A stretch of 64,000 nt of DNA from Pedobacter sp. N36a (GCF_014472395.1 NZ_JACSZW010000001.1:1-64000); one strand, 5' to 3'; numbered from the stretch's first letter, positions 45,071-54,150 are shown. The notes: generated by a model not told the origin, from the sequence alone. Numbers and translations: made by a program.

Positions 45071-45610
45071 TCAGACTGGCGTACCGTTACTAAAGAACTG
45101 ATCCTGATAGGATTTCAGCTCATTTTTCAACAGGCCTCTAGCCACGTGGATTCTGGTTTTCACGGTTCCTATTGGAATGTTCAATTCCTTTGCAATTTCG
45201 TGGTATTTATAACCTTCGAAATATTTCACGAAAGGTGTATAGTATTGGGGCTGCAGTTTTCCAAGTGCACTGTGAATATCGTTCATGATACATTTTCCTA
45301 GCCCGGTATTATGGGACGCACCTAAAGCCGCGCCAGTGGTCGTAATATCGACCCCAAAATTCATAAAAGTTTTCGCCAGGTTTCTACGCCTGTAGCTGTT
45401 AATGAAGGTATTCCGTAGAATCATGTATAACCAACCCTTAAGATTCGTACCTTGTTTAAAATTCTTTTCATAACGAATTGCTTTAAGCATGGTGTCCTGA
45501 ACCAAGTCGTCAGCATCATCATCATTCTGTGTAAAAGCCAGAGCAAAAGATCTTAAGTTGTCCTTATAGCTCCATAGTTGAAAGTTAAAATCGATTGTGG
45601 TTGTGCTCAT
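45071..45610 (-). CDS. ECF-type RNA polymerase sigma factor
   Basis: 179 residues. Sigma region 2 (DDDADDLVQDTMLKAIRY and LKGWLYMILRNTFINSYRR) and region 4 (FVKYFEGYKYHEIAKELNIP with GTVKTRIHVARGLLK) are both complete. It directs transcription of a small regulon, usually under control of an anti-sigma factor. No FecR gene sits next to it. The start MSTTTIDFNFQLW is supported by the upstream gap. Confidence 0.92.
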   Translation of the reverse strand: MSTTTIDFNFQLWSYKDNLRSFALAFTQNDDDADDLVQDTMLKAIRYEKNFKQGTNLKGWLYMILRNTFINSYRRRNLAKTFMNFGVDITTTGAALGASHNTGLGKCIMNDIHSALGKLQPQYYTPFVKYFEGYKYHEIAKELNIPIGTVKTRIHVARGLLKNELKSYQDQFFSNGTPV

Positions 45611-45791
45611 GGTATTTGTTGATTAGTATACCATGGAAATATCAAATGCTATGCCTCAGACCGTGCCAAAATTCTAATCCGTATATATTTCACATAAAAC
45701 ACGTACTGAGCTTAAATCTTTACGTATTTAACGCAAAAACCCATTTTAAAGCATTTAAAGTCGGTTTTAATTGGGGGGTGAAAGCTTTTTC

Positions 45792-46442
45792 TTAGTGAAT
45801 CAATCCATTCAATATGGCATAATGAATTAAAGCTGCGGTATTTCTAGATCCCGTTTTCTCTATTAAACCCTGACGGTGACCTTCTACAGTTCTTTTACTA
45901 ATGAATAATTTTTCAGATATCTCACTGTTAGTCAACCCTTCAGCAATTAAGGTCAGTATTTCAATCTCTCTCTCCGAAAAGTCGTGGCTTACTTCCGGAT
46001 ATTCCATACCTCGTGTTGCATTTTGACTACATTTCTCCAGCATTCTCATGGCCAGTTCTGAACACAGGTATTTTCCTCCGGAATTTACATGTTTTAAAGA
46101 GAATATGAGTTCTTCTGCACTTACATTCTTTAGTAAGTAGCCCATTGCGCCTGCTTCAAAAGCTTGTACTACATATTTTTCATTATCATGCATCGAAAGC
46201 ATGACCATTAATGAAGAGAACCCTTTGTCTTTTATCTCCTTCAACAGCATCATTCCGTCCAGTTCCGGCATATTGATATCAGCGAGTATAATGTCCACCT
46301 TCTTTCCGGTAGCAAGGAATGCCAATGCCTCTATCCCATTTTCGGCTTCTGCAACTACGTTTATACCTTTATCAGTCTCCAATAGCATTTTAATGCCATT
46401 CCTAACTATATTGTGATCCTCTACTAATAATACCTGTAACAT
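45792..46442 (-). CDS. NarL/FixJ-type response regulator
   Basis: 216 residues. Receiver domain with the phosphoacceptor Asp in ILADINMPELDG (about residue 53) and the conserved Lys of GYLLKN. The C-terminal LuxR helix-turn-helix is complete (LSEREIEILTLIAEGLTNSE near the start, then SKRTVEGHRQGL). It lies downstream of the PAS histidine kinase at 46788 on the same strand, separated by a kinase fragment. Probable partner of that kinase. Confidence 0.93.
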   Translation of the reverse strand: MLQVLLVEDHNIVRNGIKMLLETDKGINVVAEAENGIEALAFLATGKKVDIILADINMPELDGMMLLKEIKDKGFSSLMVMLSMHDNEKYVVQAFEAGAMGYLLKNVSAEELIFSLKHVNSGGKYLCSELAMRMLEKCSQNATRGMEYPEVSHDFSEREIEILTLIAEGLTNSEISEKLFISKRTVEGHRQGLIEKTGSRNTAALIHYAILNGLIH

Positions 46443-46493
46443 CTTCCTAAATTTATTTTTAATATTTCTTCCTACTCCTTCTTGTCCAGGTTC

Positions 46494-46730
46494 TCATTTA
46501 AATTTAATACCAGAAGTATCATTATCGAGTAAACCAGTTAAAATAATTCCTCTGATTCCAGACTCATTCACACTTTTATGAAATCCCTTTCCATTATCGA
46601 TGATCACAATATAGACATTTTCATCTACCGTTAGGATGGTGATCTTTGCTTCCGTTGCAGCTGCTAATTCGGTCGCGAAATTCGAGCTGCAGGTTATTGA
46701 ATGTCCTGGCCGTATCAAATAGCTGCTCAT
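46494..46730 (-). pseudogene. Decayed histidine-kinase ATPase-domain fragment
   Basis: 78 codons. The middle (ATEAKITILTVDENVYIVII, then DNGKGFHKSVNESGI) is the G1 region of a HisKA_3-type kinase (DNGKGF). The expected N box upstream and G2 box downstream are missing, and the tail (RGIILTGLLDNDTSG) does not fit the family. It lies exactly between the intact kinase and the response regulator, so it may be a remnant of a second kinase gene of the same locus. Confidence 0.6.
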
Positions 46731-46787
46731 GTAAGCTTAATATGGAGTGACAAAAATCAGCGTTTGGCGGTGCCCTGCTCCGATAAA

Positions 46788-48962
46788 TTAATCTATCACA
46801 TTGGGAAGTAGTACTGAAATTACCGTTCCCTTTCCAATAACTGAATTAATGGCCAGACAACCATTTAATAGATTTGCCTTATTTCGGATGGCTTTCAGGC
46901 CTATTCCCCTGTTCAAAACTAATTCCTTATCAAATCCTTTTCCATTATCATCAACCTGGATATGAATCACTTCTTCATTGGCATTAATGGTTAGGTGAAC
47001 TCGGGTAGCTTCCGCATGCTTGATGACGTTCATCATCAATTCCTGAACCACTCTATAGATGGCAACTTCTATATATTTATCCCATTTATTTTCTAATCCG
47101 GTATAGGTGGTACGAATCGGAATTGCCAGTTGAAATTGATTACAAATATCATCCAATGCTGCTTTTAATCCAAAATCTTCCAGGATGGATGGCATCAGCT
47201 CATGAGAGAGTCTCCGACTCTCTTTAATGGCATCAGACAATAACCGATCAGTCTGCTGCATTTCTTTCAAATGTTCATCGGGTGTTAAATTAACGAGGTT
47301 GAGCATATTTTTAGATAAGCTTAGCTTTACCCCATATAGCAGTTGCCCCAATCCATTATGCAAGTCCTCCGCAATGCGTTTACGTTCACCCTGCTGTGTA
47401 CCGAGAATAGTCCTAAAAATCTCTTGTTGCAGCAATTCATTCTTTCGGAATAACTCAATTTGCATTGTCATGTCAATATCTACTCCTAATACCTTCAATG
47501 GCTTTCCGTTTTCATCCTGATGTATAGAAGCCTTTATTTTTAAAACCTTAGGGATACCATTTACTAAAATTTCAATACTTTCTTCAAAACCTTCCACACC
47601 AGACTTCATCAGTTCAATAATTTTCTCTGCTGCGTCTGTATGTCCTGCAGTCGCATATTGAAGGTAAATTTCAGGGATCGGAACTGAGGTATGATCAAGA
47701 TTAAAGAGCTGGTACATTCCTTCAGACCAATTAAAATCTCCAGAGCTCAAGTCGTATTCCCAACTCCCGATTTTCGCCAGTTCTTCAGATTGCTCCAGAA
47801 TCATCAGGTTTTTCAATTGTTCCTGTTCGGCAAACTTACGGGCGCTAATATTTACATTAGTGACCACCAAGCGGTCTTCCATTTTCACGAACATGCTGGA
47901 GAACCAGGCATTGAAACCATCATAATCGTAATAACACTCCGTTTGCTGTGGGACGGAAGTTTCCATTACCGCTAACATCACATCAAACAAGCCCGATGGC
48001 TTCACTCCAGGAAATTCAGTTAAATAAAATCTACCGATCAAATCCCCCCGTCCAGCTTCTCTTTCCTGTTCCCGACTCATCATTTCGATTTGGAAATCGA
48101 TAATATTTCCCTCAGCATCTCTGATCGGCTTTAACAAGGATACACCCAGCAAACTTGCGTTGAAAACAGATTGAATCAAATTTTTACTTTCTTTCAGTTC
48201 CATTGTGGTGAGGTGATGTTCAGTGACATCTTGAATTACCCCATAAAAACGTGCCAGCCCAGTAGTGATGTCCAGCAAAAACTCTATCTTCATGTGGATC
48301 ACTTTTGTTTCTCGCTGAGCAGTAATAATTCGGCAGCTATGTTCAAAAGCACATTTCTCCGCCCTATTTTCCTCAAAAGCCTGGACCGCTAAACTTCGGT
48401 CTTCGGGATGAAAATAGGCAGAGAGCCGTTCAAAATTAAATGGCTGCTCTTGTGGCTGATGGCCATAGATCCGGTACAATTCGTCACTTAAATAAAGGGA
48501 ATCGGTTTCAGTCAGGCCTTCAAAATAGCCGATATTACCCAGCTCCTGAGCCAACTTTAAACGGCGCTGTTCTTCTAACAGCCTCAGCCTTGCTATAGTC
48601 ACTTCATTGATCTCTGTAAACATCAAAACCACTCCGGTTTCAGAAGGAATCGCATGAAGGGAAATCCATATTAGGGCCTGACTGCAGAAATATTCTGTAA
48701 TCGTTGCTTCTTTTTCTAAAACCGCCTTTTGAATGGCATGAAAAGCTTCTGGACAAGCTTGTTTATCAAAAAACGTCCAGGCTTCTGCCCCTACGAATTC
48801 CGTATCCTCCATTTTGAAAAGTGTAGTCGCCTTTTTATTCCCATATAAAAAAAAGCTGTCAGCATCTAGCTGAAAACAAGCTACATCGATTAAATTTAAA
48901 ATATATTCTGCGCTGAAAATGCCAGATAAGGAGGGTGTTATTTTTGGGGAAGTACTGATCAT
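46788..48962 (-). CDS. Multi-PAS sensor histidine kinase (HisKA_3 type)
   Basis: 724 residues, no membrane segments. Four PAS-like domains span about residues 20-500 (for example LDADSFFLYGNKKATTLF, LYRIYGHQPQEQPFNF, LIQSVFNASLLGVS and EELAKIGSWEYDLS). A HisKA_3 H-box (RIAEDLHNGLGQLLYGV) follows at about residue 525, then an N box (ELMMNVIKHAEATR), DNGKGF and a C-terminal GKGTVISVLL. It is a cytoplasmic sensor that would phosphorylate the NarL-type regulator at 45792. The signal is unknown. Confidence 0.93.
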   Translation of the reverse strand: MISTSPKITPSLSGIFSAEYILNLIDVACFQLDADSFFLYGNKKATTLFKMEDTEFVGAEAWTFFDKQACPEAFHAIQKAVLEKEATITEYFCSQALIWISLHAIPSETGVVLMFTEINEVTIARLRLLEEQRRLKLAQELGNIGYFEGLTETDSLYLSDELYRIYGHQPQEQPFNFERLSAYFHPEDRSLAVQAFEENRAEKCAFEHSCRIITAQRETKVIHMKIEFLLDITTGLARFYGVIQDVTEHHLTTMELKESKNLIQSVFNASLLGVSLLKPIRDAEGNIIDFQIEMMSREQEREAGRGDLIGRFYLTEFPGVKPSGLFDVMLAVMETSVPQQTECYYDYDGFNAWFSSMFVKMEDRLVVTNVNISARKFAEQEQLKNLMILEQSEELAKIGSWEYDLSSGDFNWSEGMYQLFNLDHTSVPIPEIYLQYATAGHTDAAEKIIELMKSGVEGFEESIEILVNGIPKVLKIKASIHQDENGKPLKVLGVDIDMTMQIELFRKNELLQQEIFRTILGTQQGERKRIAEDLHNGLGQLLYGVKLSLSKNMLNLVNLTPDEHLKEMQQTDRLLSDAIKESRRLSHELMPSILEDFGLKAALDDICNQFQLAIPIRTTYTGLENKWDKYIEVAIYRVVQELMMNVIKHAEATRVHLTINANEEVIHIQVDDNGKGFDKELVLNRGIGLKAIRNKANLLNGCLAINSVIGKGTVISVLLPNVID

Positions 48963-49367
48963 AAATAAGAAGGCACAATGGCATCATTTTAAATATACAA
49001 CAAATGGAGGTAAAAAGTGTTTTTCTATCTCTCCTGGCCAATGTTTGCGCCTTTCCTATACCTAACTGTCTGCTGACCTCCTATTTCAGTGACCGCATGT
49101 CTTTATCCTCAGACAGCATATAGTTAATCATGTTGCTTTTATATCATCATTTAATTCGTTAACTTTAATTATCAATTAAATAATAATTGAGTTTATTACT
49201 TTAGCCTAACCACCTAAAGCTGCTTGAATTGCTTTAAATAATCGATAAACCACATATTAATTCACACCATCAACCAACTAAACCACAAACTACTCAAAAG
49301 ATAAATGGGCTTATTGATGCTTCATTACGAACAGCTGTAACTTATTTTCTTTTTTACCGCCCTCCAC
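48963..49367. other. Intergenic region between two divergent genes
   Basis: About 400 bp between the kinase start (minus) and the HTH gene start (plus). No ORF, hairpin or RNA gene is evident. A/T-rich near 49140-49200 (for example a TCAATTAAATAATAATTGA near-palindrome). Confidence 0.4.
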
Positions 49368-49616
49368 ATGAATACAAAATCGAAATTTGAATTGGAAATT
49401 GTTCGTAAAGTACGGACAATCAGAAAAGAAAGAAACAAAGGGCAAACCTATATTGCCATGGTTTTGAAAGTTTCCGATGGCTACATAGGACAAATAGAAG
49501 GAGAAAGGTGGCCAGCAATGTACACCTACGACCAACTCAACAAAATTGCGATAGATTTCGGATGCAGTCCTCAGGATTTCATTCCCAATGAGAGTATCAT
49601 TGAAAACTATAGCTGA
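49368..49616 (+). CDS. Small XRE-like helix-turn-helix protein
   Basis: 82 residues. The pattern FELEIVRKVRTIRKERNKGQ, TYIAMVLKVSDGYIGQIEGE and YDQLNKIAIDFGCSPQDFIP matches a single XRE/Cro-type HTH domain, with recognition helix around SDGYIGQIE. No partner toxin gene is adjacent. It probably acts as a transcriptional regulator. It has its own terminator 30 nt after the stop. Confidence 0.8.
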   Translation: MNTKSKFELEIVRKVRTIRKERNKGQTYIAMVLKVSDGYIGQIEGERWPAMYTYDQLNKIAIDFGCSPQDFIPNESIIENYS

Positions 49617-49647
49617 ACCTTTTAGCCTTTGCTTGTAACCTTACCTC

Positions 49648-49676
49648 AAGCACCTCGATTGGGGTGCTTTTTTTTT
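49648..49676 (+). terminator. Rho-independent terminator
   Basis: Stem AAGCACC (49648-49654) with GGTGCTT (49663-49669) and a run of nine T. It follows the HTH gene. Confidence 0.88.
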
Positions 49677-49684
49677 GGTTTTTT

Positions 49685-51133
49685 TTATTTCAAGACGAGA
49701 ATACGTTCCGCTTCCAGCTTAAAATGAACGGCTCCTGAAAGTTCCAGCAAGCTCAAAAGTTTGGAAAGTTCATCAAATCTGGAGGCTTCTAAACTGAGTA
49801 AGGGCTGCTCTTCCTGGACTGCTTCATATACCACCGGAACATCGTACCAGCGGCTAATTTTTTCCATGATGCTGCTCAACGGCTCCGATTTAAAGATAAA
49901 AGATCCATTTTTCCAGGCAATCGCCGCCTCTATGTCTACATTTTGCACGTTAGCCATCGTTTCCGTCAGGATCAACTGCTGTCCAGGTTTCAAAACCGTT
50001 TCCTTATTTCCTATTCCGGGATGGTCAACCAGCACGCTGCCTGTTACTAGGGTACTGCTTACAGCCTCATCTTCCGGGTAACTGCTAACCTGGAAATGGG
50101 TACCTAAAACTTTCAATTCCTGCTTGTCAGATTTTACTATAAATGGAGTACCTGCATTGGTCGCTACCTCAAAATAAGCCTCCCCGATCAGCTGCACTTT
50201 ACGCGTTTTCTCCGCAGAAAAAACACCAGGAAACTTAAGAGAAGACGCTGCGTTTAACCACACTTTAGTACCATCGGATAAAGTGAGCATATACTGACCG
50301 CCATTAGGGGTTTTAAGCGTGAAATCCATTCCGTCTACAGAAACAGGCAATTGGGTTCCATCATTGTAAGTAATCCCAGATTCGGTCATGCGTAGACCAC
50401 TTTTAACCTCGCTTAAACTAAGCGTCTCTCCATCTGGCAATAAAAGCGCAGCTTTATTACTTCCCGGCACAATCCCATAGGAGGCTGATCCAGTAATCGG
50501 ATCATCAAATTTCGAAGCCCTGAATTCCCGGTAAAACATAGACATAAAGCCGGTGGTCAATAAAGCCAGACAAGCGATCGCGAGATAAGCAAAAGACCTT
50601 TGTTTATAAAAAGGAATGAGTTTAATTTTCTGATCAACAGATTTGATCACCGTACTCAATAAGGGATAAAGGTCAGAAATATGTTTTTTTAAGCGTACAT
50701 CTATAAATTTTGGGGGCAGTTCATCGGCTAGTGCTTTGCGGATCAGCAAACGCAAATCCTTTTCAGAAAGCGTCCCGAAATGGGCGATCAACAGTTCAGT
50801 TTCCTCCTCAGCCACAAACTTTCTAAAATAATCAAACACCAGGTTTTCGGCCATGGTATTCAGCTGCATCTGAAAAGCTGTTTTTAAAGAGATCTTCCCC
50901 CTATTGTCCCAAACTGTAAGAAATAAATCCTGAATCAATTTATCTACCAGATTCTGGTCTTTTAGGAGATGCAGCAGCTGCCCATATATTTTTTCACTGA
51001 AATGTGCATAAAGTTTTCCGAAGGCAGCTTCCTCTCCTGCTTTCAGTCTGATCAATTCTTCCTTTTCATTCCAGTGCTCTGGTACTTTAATCCCCATAAA
51101 TTTTTCGCGTTGTCCTGATGATTTCAGCTTCAT
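49685..51133 (-). CDS. Fusion of sigma-70 region 2 with a FecR-type anti-sigma protein
   Basis: 482 residues in one uninterrupted frame. Residues ~20-105 match ECF sigma region 2 (AFGKLYAHFSEKIYGQLL, KLIQDLFLTVWDNRGKIS, NTMAENLVFDYFRK). Residues 115-150 (LLIRKALADELPPKFID) look like the start of sigma region 4, but its helix-turn-helix is missing. A membrane helix (about 183-199) leads to a periplasmic FecR domain (about 265-370: GGQYMLTLSDGTKVWLNAAS, RKVQLIGEAYFEVATN) and a DUF4974-like C-terminus (about 410-482). Sigma and FecR are normally separate genes. No receptor gene is adjacent. Start at ATG 51133 or the Met at residue 13. Confidence 0.85.
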   Translation of the reverse strand: MKLKSSGQREKFMGIKVPEHWNEKEELIRLKAGEEAAFGKLYAHFSEKIYGQLLHLLKDQNLVDKLIQDLFLTVWDNRGKISLKTAFQMQLNTMAENLVFDYFRKFVAEEETELLIAHFGTLSEKDLRLLIRKALADELPPKFIDVRLKKHISDLYPLLSTVIKSVDQKIKLIPFYKQRSFAYLAIACLALLTTGFMSMFYREFRASKFDDPITGSASYGIVPGSNKAALLLPDGETLSLSEVKSGLRMTESGITYNDGTQLPVSVDGMDFTLKTPNGGQYMLTLSDGTKVWLNAASSLKFPGVFSAEKTRKVQLIGEAYFEVATNAGTPFIVKSDKQELKVLGTHFQVSSYPEDEAVSSTLVTGSVLVDHPGIGNKETVLKPGQQLILTETMANVQNVDIEAAIAWKNGSFIFKSEPLSSIMEKISRWYDVPVVYEAVQEEQPLLSLEASRFDELSKLLSLLELSGAVHFKLEAERILVLK

Positions 51134-51211
51134 CCTGATTAAGAAAGTACCCAGTTGCGCGGCTTTCCTAATCAGGAATTAAGCAATTAATACTTATAAC
51201 AATATTTTAAC

Positions 51212-51223
51212 ACAAACGTTTGT
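51212..51223. promoter_or_regulatory. Palindrome upstream of the sigma-FecR fusion
   Basis: ACAAACGTTTGT, a perfect 12-bp palindrome with a central CG, about 80 nt before the fusion start. Its core CAAACGTTTG recurs at 54153-54162. LacI-family operators have this shape. Confidence 0.35.
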
Positions 51224-51253
51224 ACAAAAACTCCAATTTATTCAGTTTGTTGT

Positions 51254-52651
51254 TTAATAAGCACTACTTCTAATTTCTTCTACTTCTTCTACAGAAATGG
51301 CCAGGTCTTTACCCAGTTTTTTATAACCATTTGCGGTAATCACGTAGTCATCTTCTACCCTAATGCCACCAAAATCCCGGTAAGCCTGAACTTTATCATA
51401 GTTGATATAGGCAGAAAACTCATTACTTGCCTGCCATTGATCGATCAGTTCAGGAATAAAATATAATCCGGGCTCCACTGTTACTACATATCCTTCTTCC
51501 AGGGCTTTCCCTAATCTAAGGGACTTTAAGCCGAACTGAGTGGTGTTTTTAACCAGTTCATCGGTGTAACCTACATATTGCTCCCCAAGATTTTCCATAT
51601 CGTGAACATCAAGTCCCATCATGTGTCCTGTTCCGCATTGGAAAAATAAAGCATGTGCGCCCTGAGCTACTGCATCTTCCAGGTTGCCTTTCATCAATCC
51701 GAGATTTTTTAACCCTTCTGCCAGACTTAAACAGGATTGATAATGTACATCAATAAACCGTTGTCCGGGTTTTAACGCTTCAACGCCCTGCTGATAGGCA
51801 TTTAGTACAATTTGATAGGCATCTCTTTGTTCCGGTAAGAATTTTTTACCTGCCGGAAAAGTACGCGTTAAATCTCCTGCATAACCCATAGGGGTTTCCG
51901 CACCTGAATCGTTCAGCACCATATCTCCTTCTTTTAAAATATTTCCATGATAATGGTTGTGCAGGATTTGTCCATTTACGGTTAAAATGATAGGATAAGA
52001 AAGCTGCCCCCCTGCGGTTAATGCCACCTGATGAACTGCTGCTGCCAATTCATTTTCTGACATTCCAGGTCTGGCCAGTTGCATGGCTTTCAGGTGCATT
52101 TCCGCAGAAATCACAGACGCTTTATCCAGCTCGATTATTTCCAGTGCAGATTTTACCGAACGCTGAGCCACAACCGCTTTAATCAAAGGAATGGAAGTCT
52201 TTTCTTTGACTTGCGACGGTGTTATATCCAAGAGTTCTGCCAGTTTAATTTTATGCTCCGCACGATACGGAGGAAGGAAATGTATCGCTCTCCCTTTTCC
52301 TTTCGCTTTAGCCAGGTATTGATCCAGCTGCTGAAAAGGAGCTAATTTGGTGATTCCTGCCTCTTCGGCTTTTGCTGAAAGTGTTTTTTGTCTACCCATC
52401 CATACAATTGCATCCATACTCATTTCATCTCCAAAAAGCGTCACTTGATTTTCATCCAGGTCAATGATCGCAGCGAGTTGCGGCTCCGGAATCCCGAAGT
52501 AATATAGAAATGTACTGTCTTGTCGGAAATGGTAGGCATTGTCCAAAAAGTTCATAGGGCTTTCTTCATTTCCTAAAAAAAGCAGAATTCCTGATTGAAA
52601 TGCTGCTGAAAGCTGTTTTCTTCTGGCTAAATATTCGTCTTTATCAAACAT
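51254..52651 (-). CDS. pepP: Xaa-Pro aminopeptidase (M24B)
   Basis: 465 residues. The N-terminal aminopeptidase P domain (MFDKDEYLARRKQLSAAF, TFLYYFGIPEPQLAAIID) precedes a pita-bread catalytic domain with all metal ligands: Asp in LNDSGAE, Asp in GDLTRTF, His in TGHMMGLDVHD, Glu in TVEPGLYF and Glu in GIRVEDDY. It removes N-terminal residues that precede proline. The gene is single, upstream of the sigma-FecR fusion on the same strand with a 120-nt gap. Confidence 0.93.
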   Translation of the reverse strand: MFDKDEYLARRKQLSAAFQSGILLFLGNEESPMNFLDNAYHFRQDSTFLYYFGIPEPQLAAIIDLDENQVTLFGDEMSMDAIVWMGRQKTLSAKAEEAGITKLAPFQQLDQYLAKAKGKGRAIHFLPPYRAEHKIKLAELLDITPSQVKEKTSIPLIKAVVAQRSVKSALEIIELDKASVISAEMHLKAMQLARPGMSENELAAAVHQVALTAGGQLSYPIILTVNGQILHNHYHGNILKEGDMVLNDSGAETPMGYAGDLTRTFPAGKKFLPEQRDAYQIVLNAYQQGVEALKPGQRFIDVHYQSCLSLAEGLKNLGLMKGNLEDAVAQGAHALFFQCGTGHMMGLDVHDMENLGEQYVGYTDELVKNTTQFGLKSLRLGKALEEGYVVTVEPGLYFIPELIDQWQASNEFSAYINYDKVQAYRDFGGIRVEDDYVITANGYKKLGKDLAISVEEVEEIRSSAY

Positions 52652-52743
52652 ATCTGATCGTTTTTAAATGGGTTTCCAAAGGTAGCGCTTAGCTTTAAAA
52701 TTCTATGGGGAAATTAGCCTGATGGGCAGGATCTGTTGCTTTA

Positions 52744-52773
52744 ATAAAAAGGCGATCTCTTTAAGATTGCCTT
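52744..52773 (-). terminator. Terminator after the PH-domain remnant
   Basis: Stem AAGGCGATCT (52749-52758) with AGATTGCCTT (52764-52773), one G-T pair, 5-nt loop; on the minus strand it is followed by TTTTTA. Confidence 0.75.
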
Positions 52774-52783
52774 CAGCAATGTA

Positions 52784-52975
52784 TTATTTTAATACGTGAA
52801 AGGCCAGTACGTTCTGTACATCAAACACGTTCAACGACTTGTTAAATTTCTTTCTGACACTTGGTTGAGCTTCGCCGGAAATCCAGATTTTAAGTTCCGC
52901 ATCCAGATCAAAAGTTCCTGCAGTTTCCACGCTGAAAATTCCTGCATTGCCCATCAGGGCAGAAAATAATCCCAT
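52784..52975 (-). pseudogene. Bacterial PH-domain protein with internal in-frame deletion
   Basis: 63 residues. The N-terminus (MGLFSALMGNAG) and the later half (FSVETAGTFDLDAELKIWIS, ending VLAFHVLK) belong to the bacterial PH domain family (bPH_1), whose members are about 120 residues. Here the first 12 residues join directly to the strand FSVETAG, so roughly 55-60 residues of the domain core are missing without a frame change. The estimate of loss is from memory of the family. It follows the DUF6370-like gene by 1 nt and has its own terminator. Confidence 0.65.
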
Positions 52976-52976
52976 A

Positions 52977-53339
52977 TTATATTTTAGTGTTTGATTTTTT
53001 GGTGTCTTCTTTCAATAACTTAAAAGATGTCGATTTGAATCTGCCATTTACAACTTTCCCAGTCACTTCTGCTTTTCTGATTGCGTTACAGAAACCATCT
53101 TTAGCATGAGCATCACCATGGTCATCAATATCGGATCCATCTACAAAATAAGCCTGGCCATCGATTCTTACGGCAAGGTCACATTCTTTACCTTTCAAAT
53201 CAAACTTACACTCCCCACAGGCAGTTTCCACAACATGTGGTGTCTTAAAATCAATAACTGGTTCTTTTTTTTCTTTTTGCTGCGCCTGAACTCCAATCGC
53301 CATAAAGGCGAAAAATACAAGGGTAATCAACTTTTTCAT
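52977..53339 (-). CDS. DUF6370 family periplasmic protein
   Basis: 120 residues with a signal peptide (KKLITLVFFAFMAIGVQAQQ). The mature part contains CGECKFDLKGKECDLAVRID and DDHGDAHAKDGFCNAIRKAE, three conserved cysteines plus an Asp/His-rich loop that could bind a metal. I associate this pattern with DUF6370, whose function is unknown. The PH-domain remnant follows immediately on the same strand. Confidence 0.7.
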   Translation of the reverse strand: MKKLITLVFFAFMAIGVQAQQKEKKEPVIDFKTPHVVETACGECKFDLKGKECDLAVRIDGQAYFVDGSDIDDHGDAHAKDGFCNAIRKAEVTGKVVNGRFKSTSFKLLKEDTKKSNTKI

Positions 53340-53504
53340 GGTCGTTTAAATTTGTATAAAATTATAATAAAAACCGGATAATTGAACCTGCTGAAAAATC
53401 CTACCTAAAGGATTTAGGGTTGCACTGCATGTGTTATTTGAAAAAGATATTAAAGTTACCCGGATACTCAAAGCCAAGACACTAGAGCTTCCCTGGCAAT
53501 TCTT

Positions 53505-54085
53505 CTAGCCAGATGGTCTGTTGTTGTTCTTCCGGTGACCTCTTTCACACAGCTTTTTGGGATCCAATGCCCGGTGGACGCTAATAAAGGGATTGTCCAA
53601 TGTATCCTGTTTGTCATTTTCCCATAAATGCGTCGGATAAAAACTATGCGCTTGTTTCTGGTCCAGCAATCTGTAGTAATCATCAAAACCTTGCTTCAAT
53701 GGAGAGCCTGACGTACCCTTCATACCCAATCCCTATTTACCTACGAGCGCAGTTTTATACCCCGCATGCTGCATCAAATGACCAAGGGTAAAAGTCCCAT
53801 CCTTCAAAGGCATCTGTCCGCGCTCTTCACGATCCGGAAAACCTCCAAGTTCATAATTTCCGCGGATATAAGCATGTCCGCCATGTTTACCGGTCATGAG
53901 CATGGCTCTGGCAGGCGCACAAACTGGAGTCCCCGTATAATGATCGGTAAATTTCATGCCATGACGTTTGGTTTCTTTTGAGCAAAGCCGTCAATAACTG
54001 ATATCCATCCTAAAAAAAATTGGGCTACAACCCCTAAAAATACGGCGCCTTTTTCCATTGCAGTCCAAGATATAGAAAGATCCAT
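53505..54085 (-). pseudogene. Sulfatase remnant with deletion, frameshift and in-frame TAG
   Basis: A signal peptide in one frame (from ATG 54085, ending FAQKKPNVM) is followed, two frames off, by MKFTDHYTGTPVCAPARAML with GKHGGHAYIRGNYELGG, the formylglycine Cys motif CxPxR of type I sulfatases. About 30 residues that carry the metal Asp pair are missing between them. Next, ALVGK is followed by TAG (53733-53735) where the family has the Trp of GKWGLG, then GMKGTSGSPLKQGFD to RALDPKK, after which homology ends. The gene thus keeps only the first third and has three lesions. It overlaps the exporter leader. Confidence 0.85.
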
Positions 54086-54108
54086 AAAATATTGTCGTCT
54101 GCTTTTTG

Positions 54109-54116
54109 TAATTTTG
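54109..54116 (+). promoter_or_regulatory. Likely -7 element of the EamA exporter gene
   Basis: TAATTTTG matches TAnnTTTG; a TTG lies 14 nt upstream (54092-54094), shorter than usual. The predicted start site is near 54123. Confidence 0.4.
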
Positions 54117-54150
54117 CGCTCCCAAATCGGGAAGGCGTTTTTTACCTGAT

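Noticed and set aside
22844..53735. Reassignment or programmed readthrough of UAG, because several genes carry an in-frame TAG at conserved positions
   Set aside because: TAG ends clearly intact genes in the window, for example the RND pump (5636-5638) and the MscS-like gene (13410-13412, just before a terminator). One interrupted gene also carries a deletion and frameshift, and blaI beside blaR1 is shortened, which fits decay rather than recoding.
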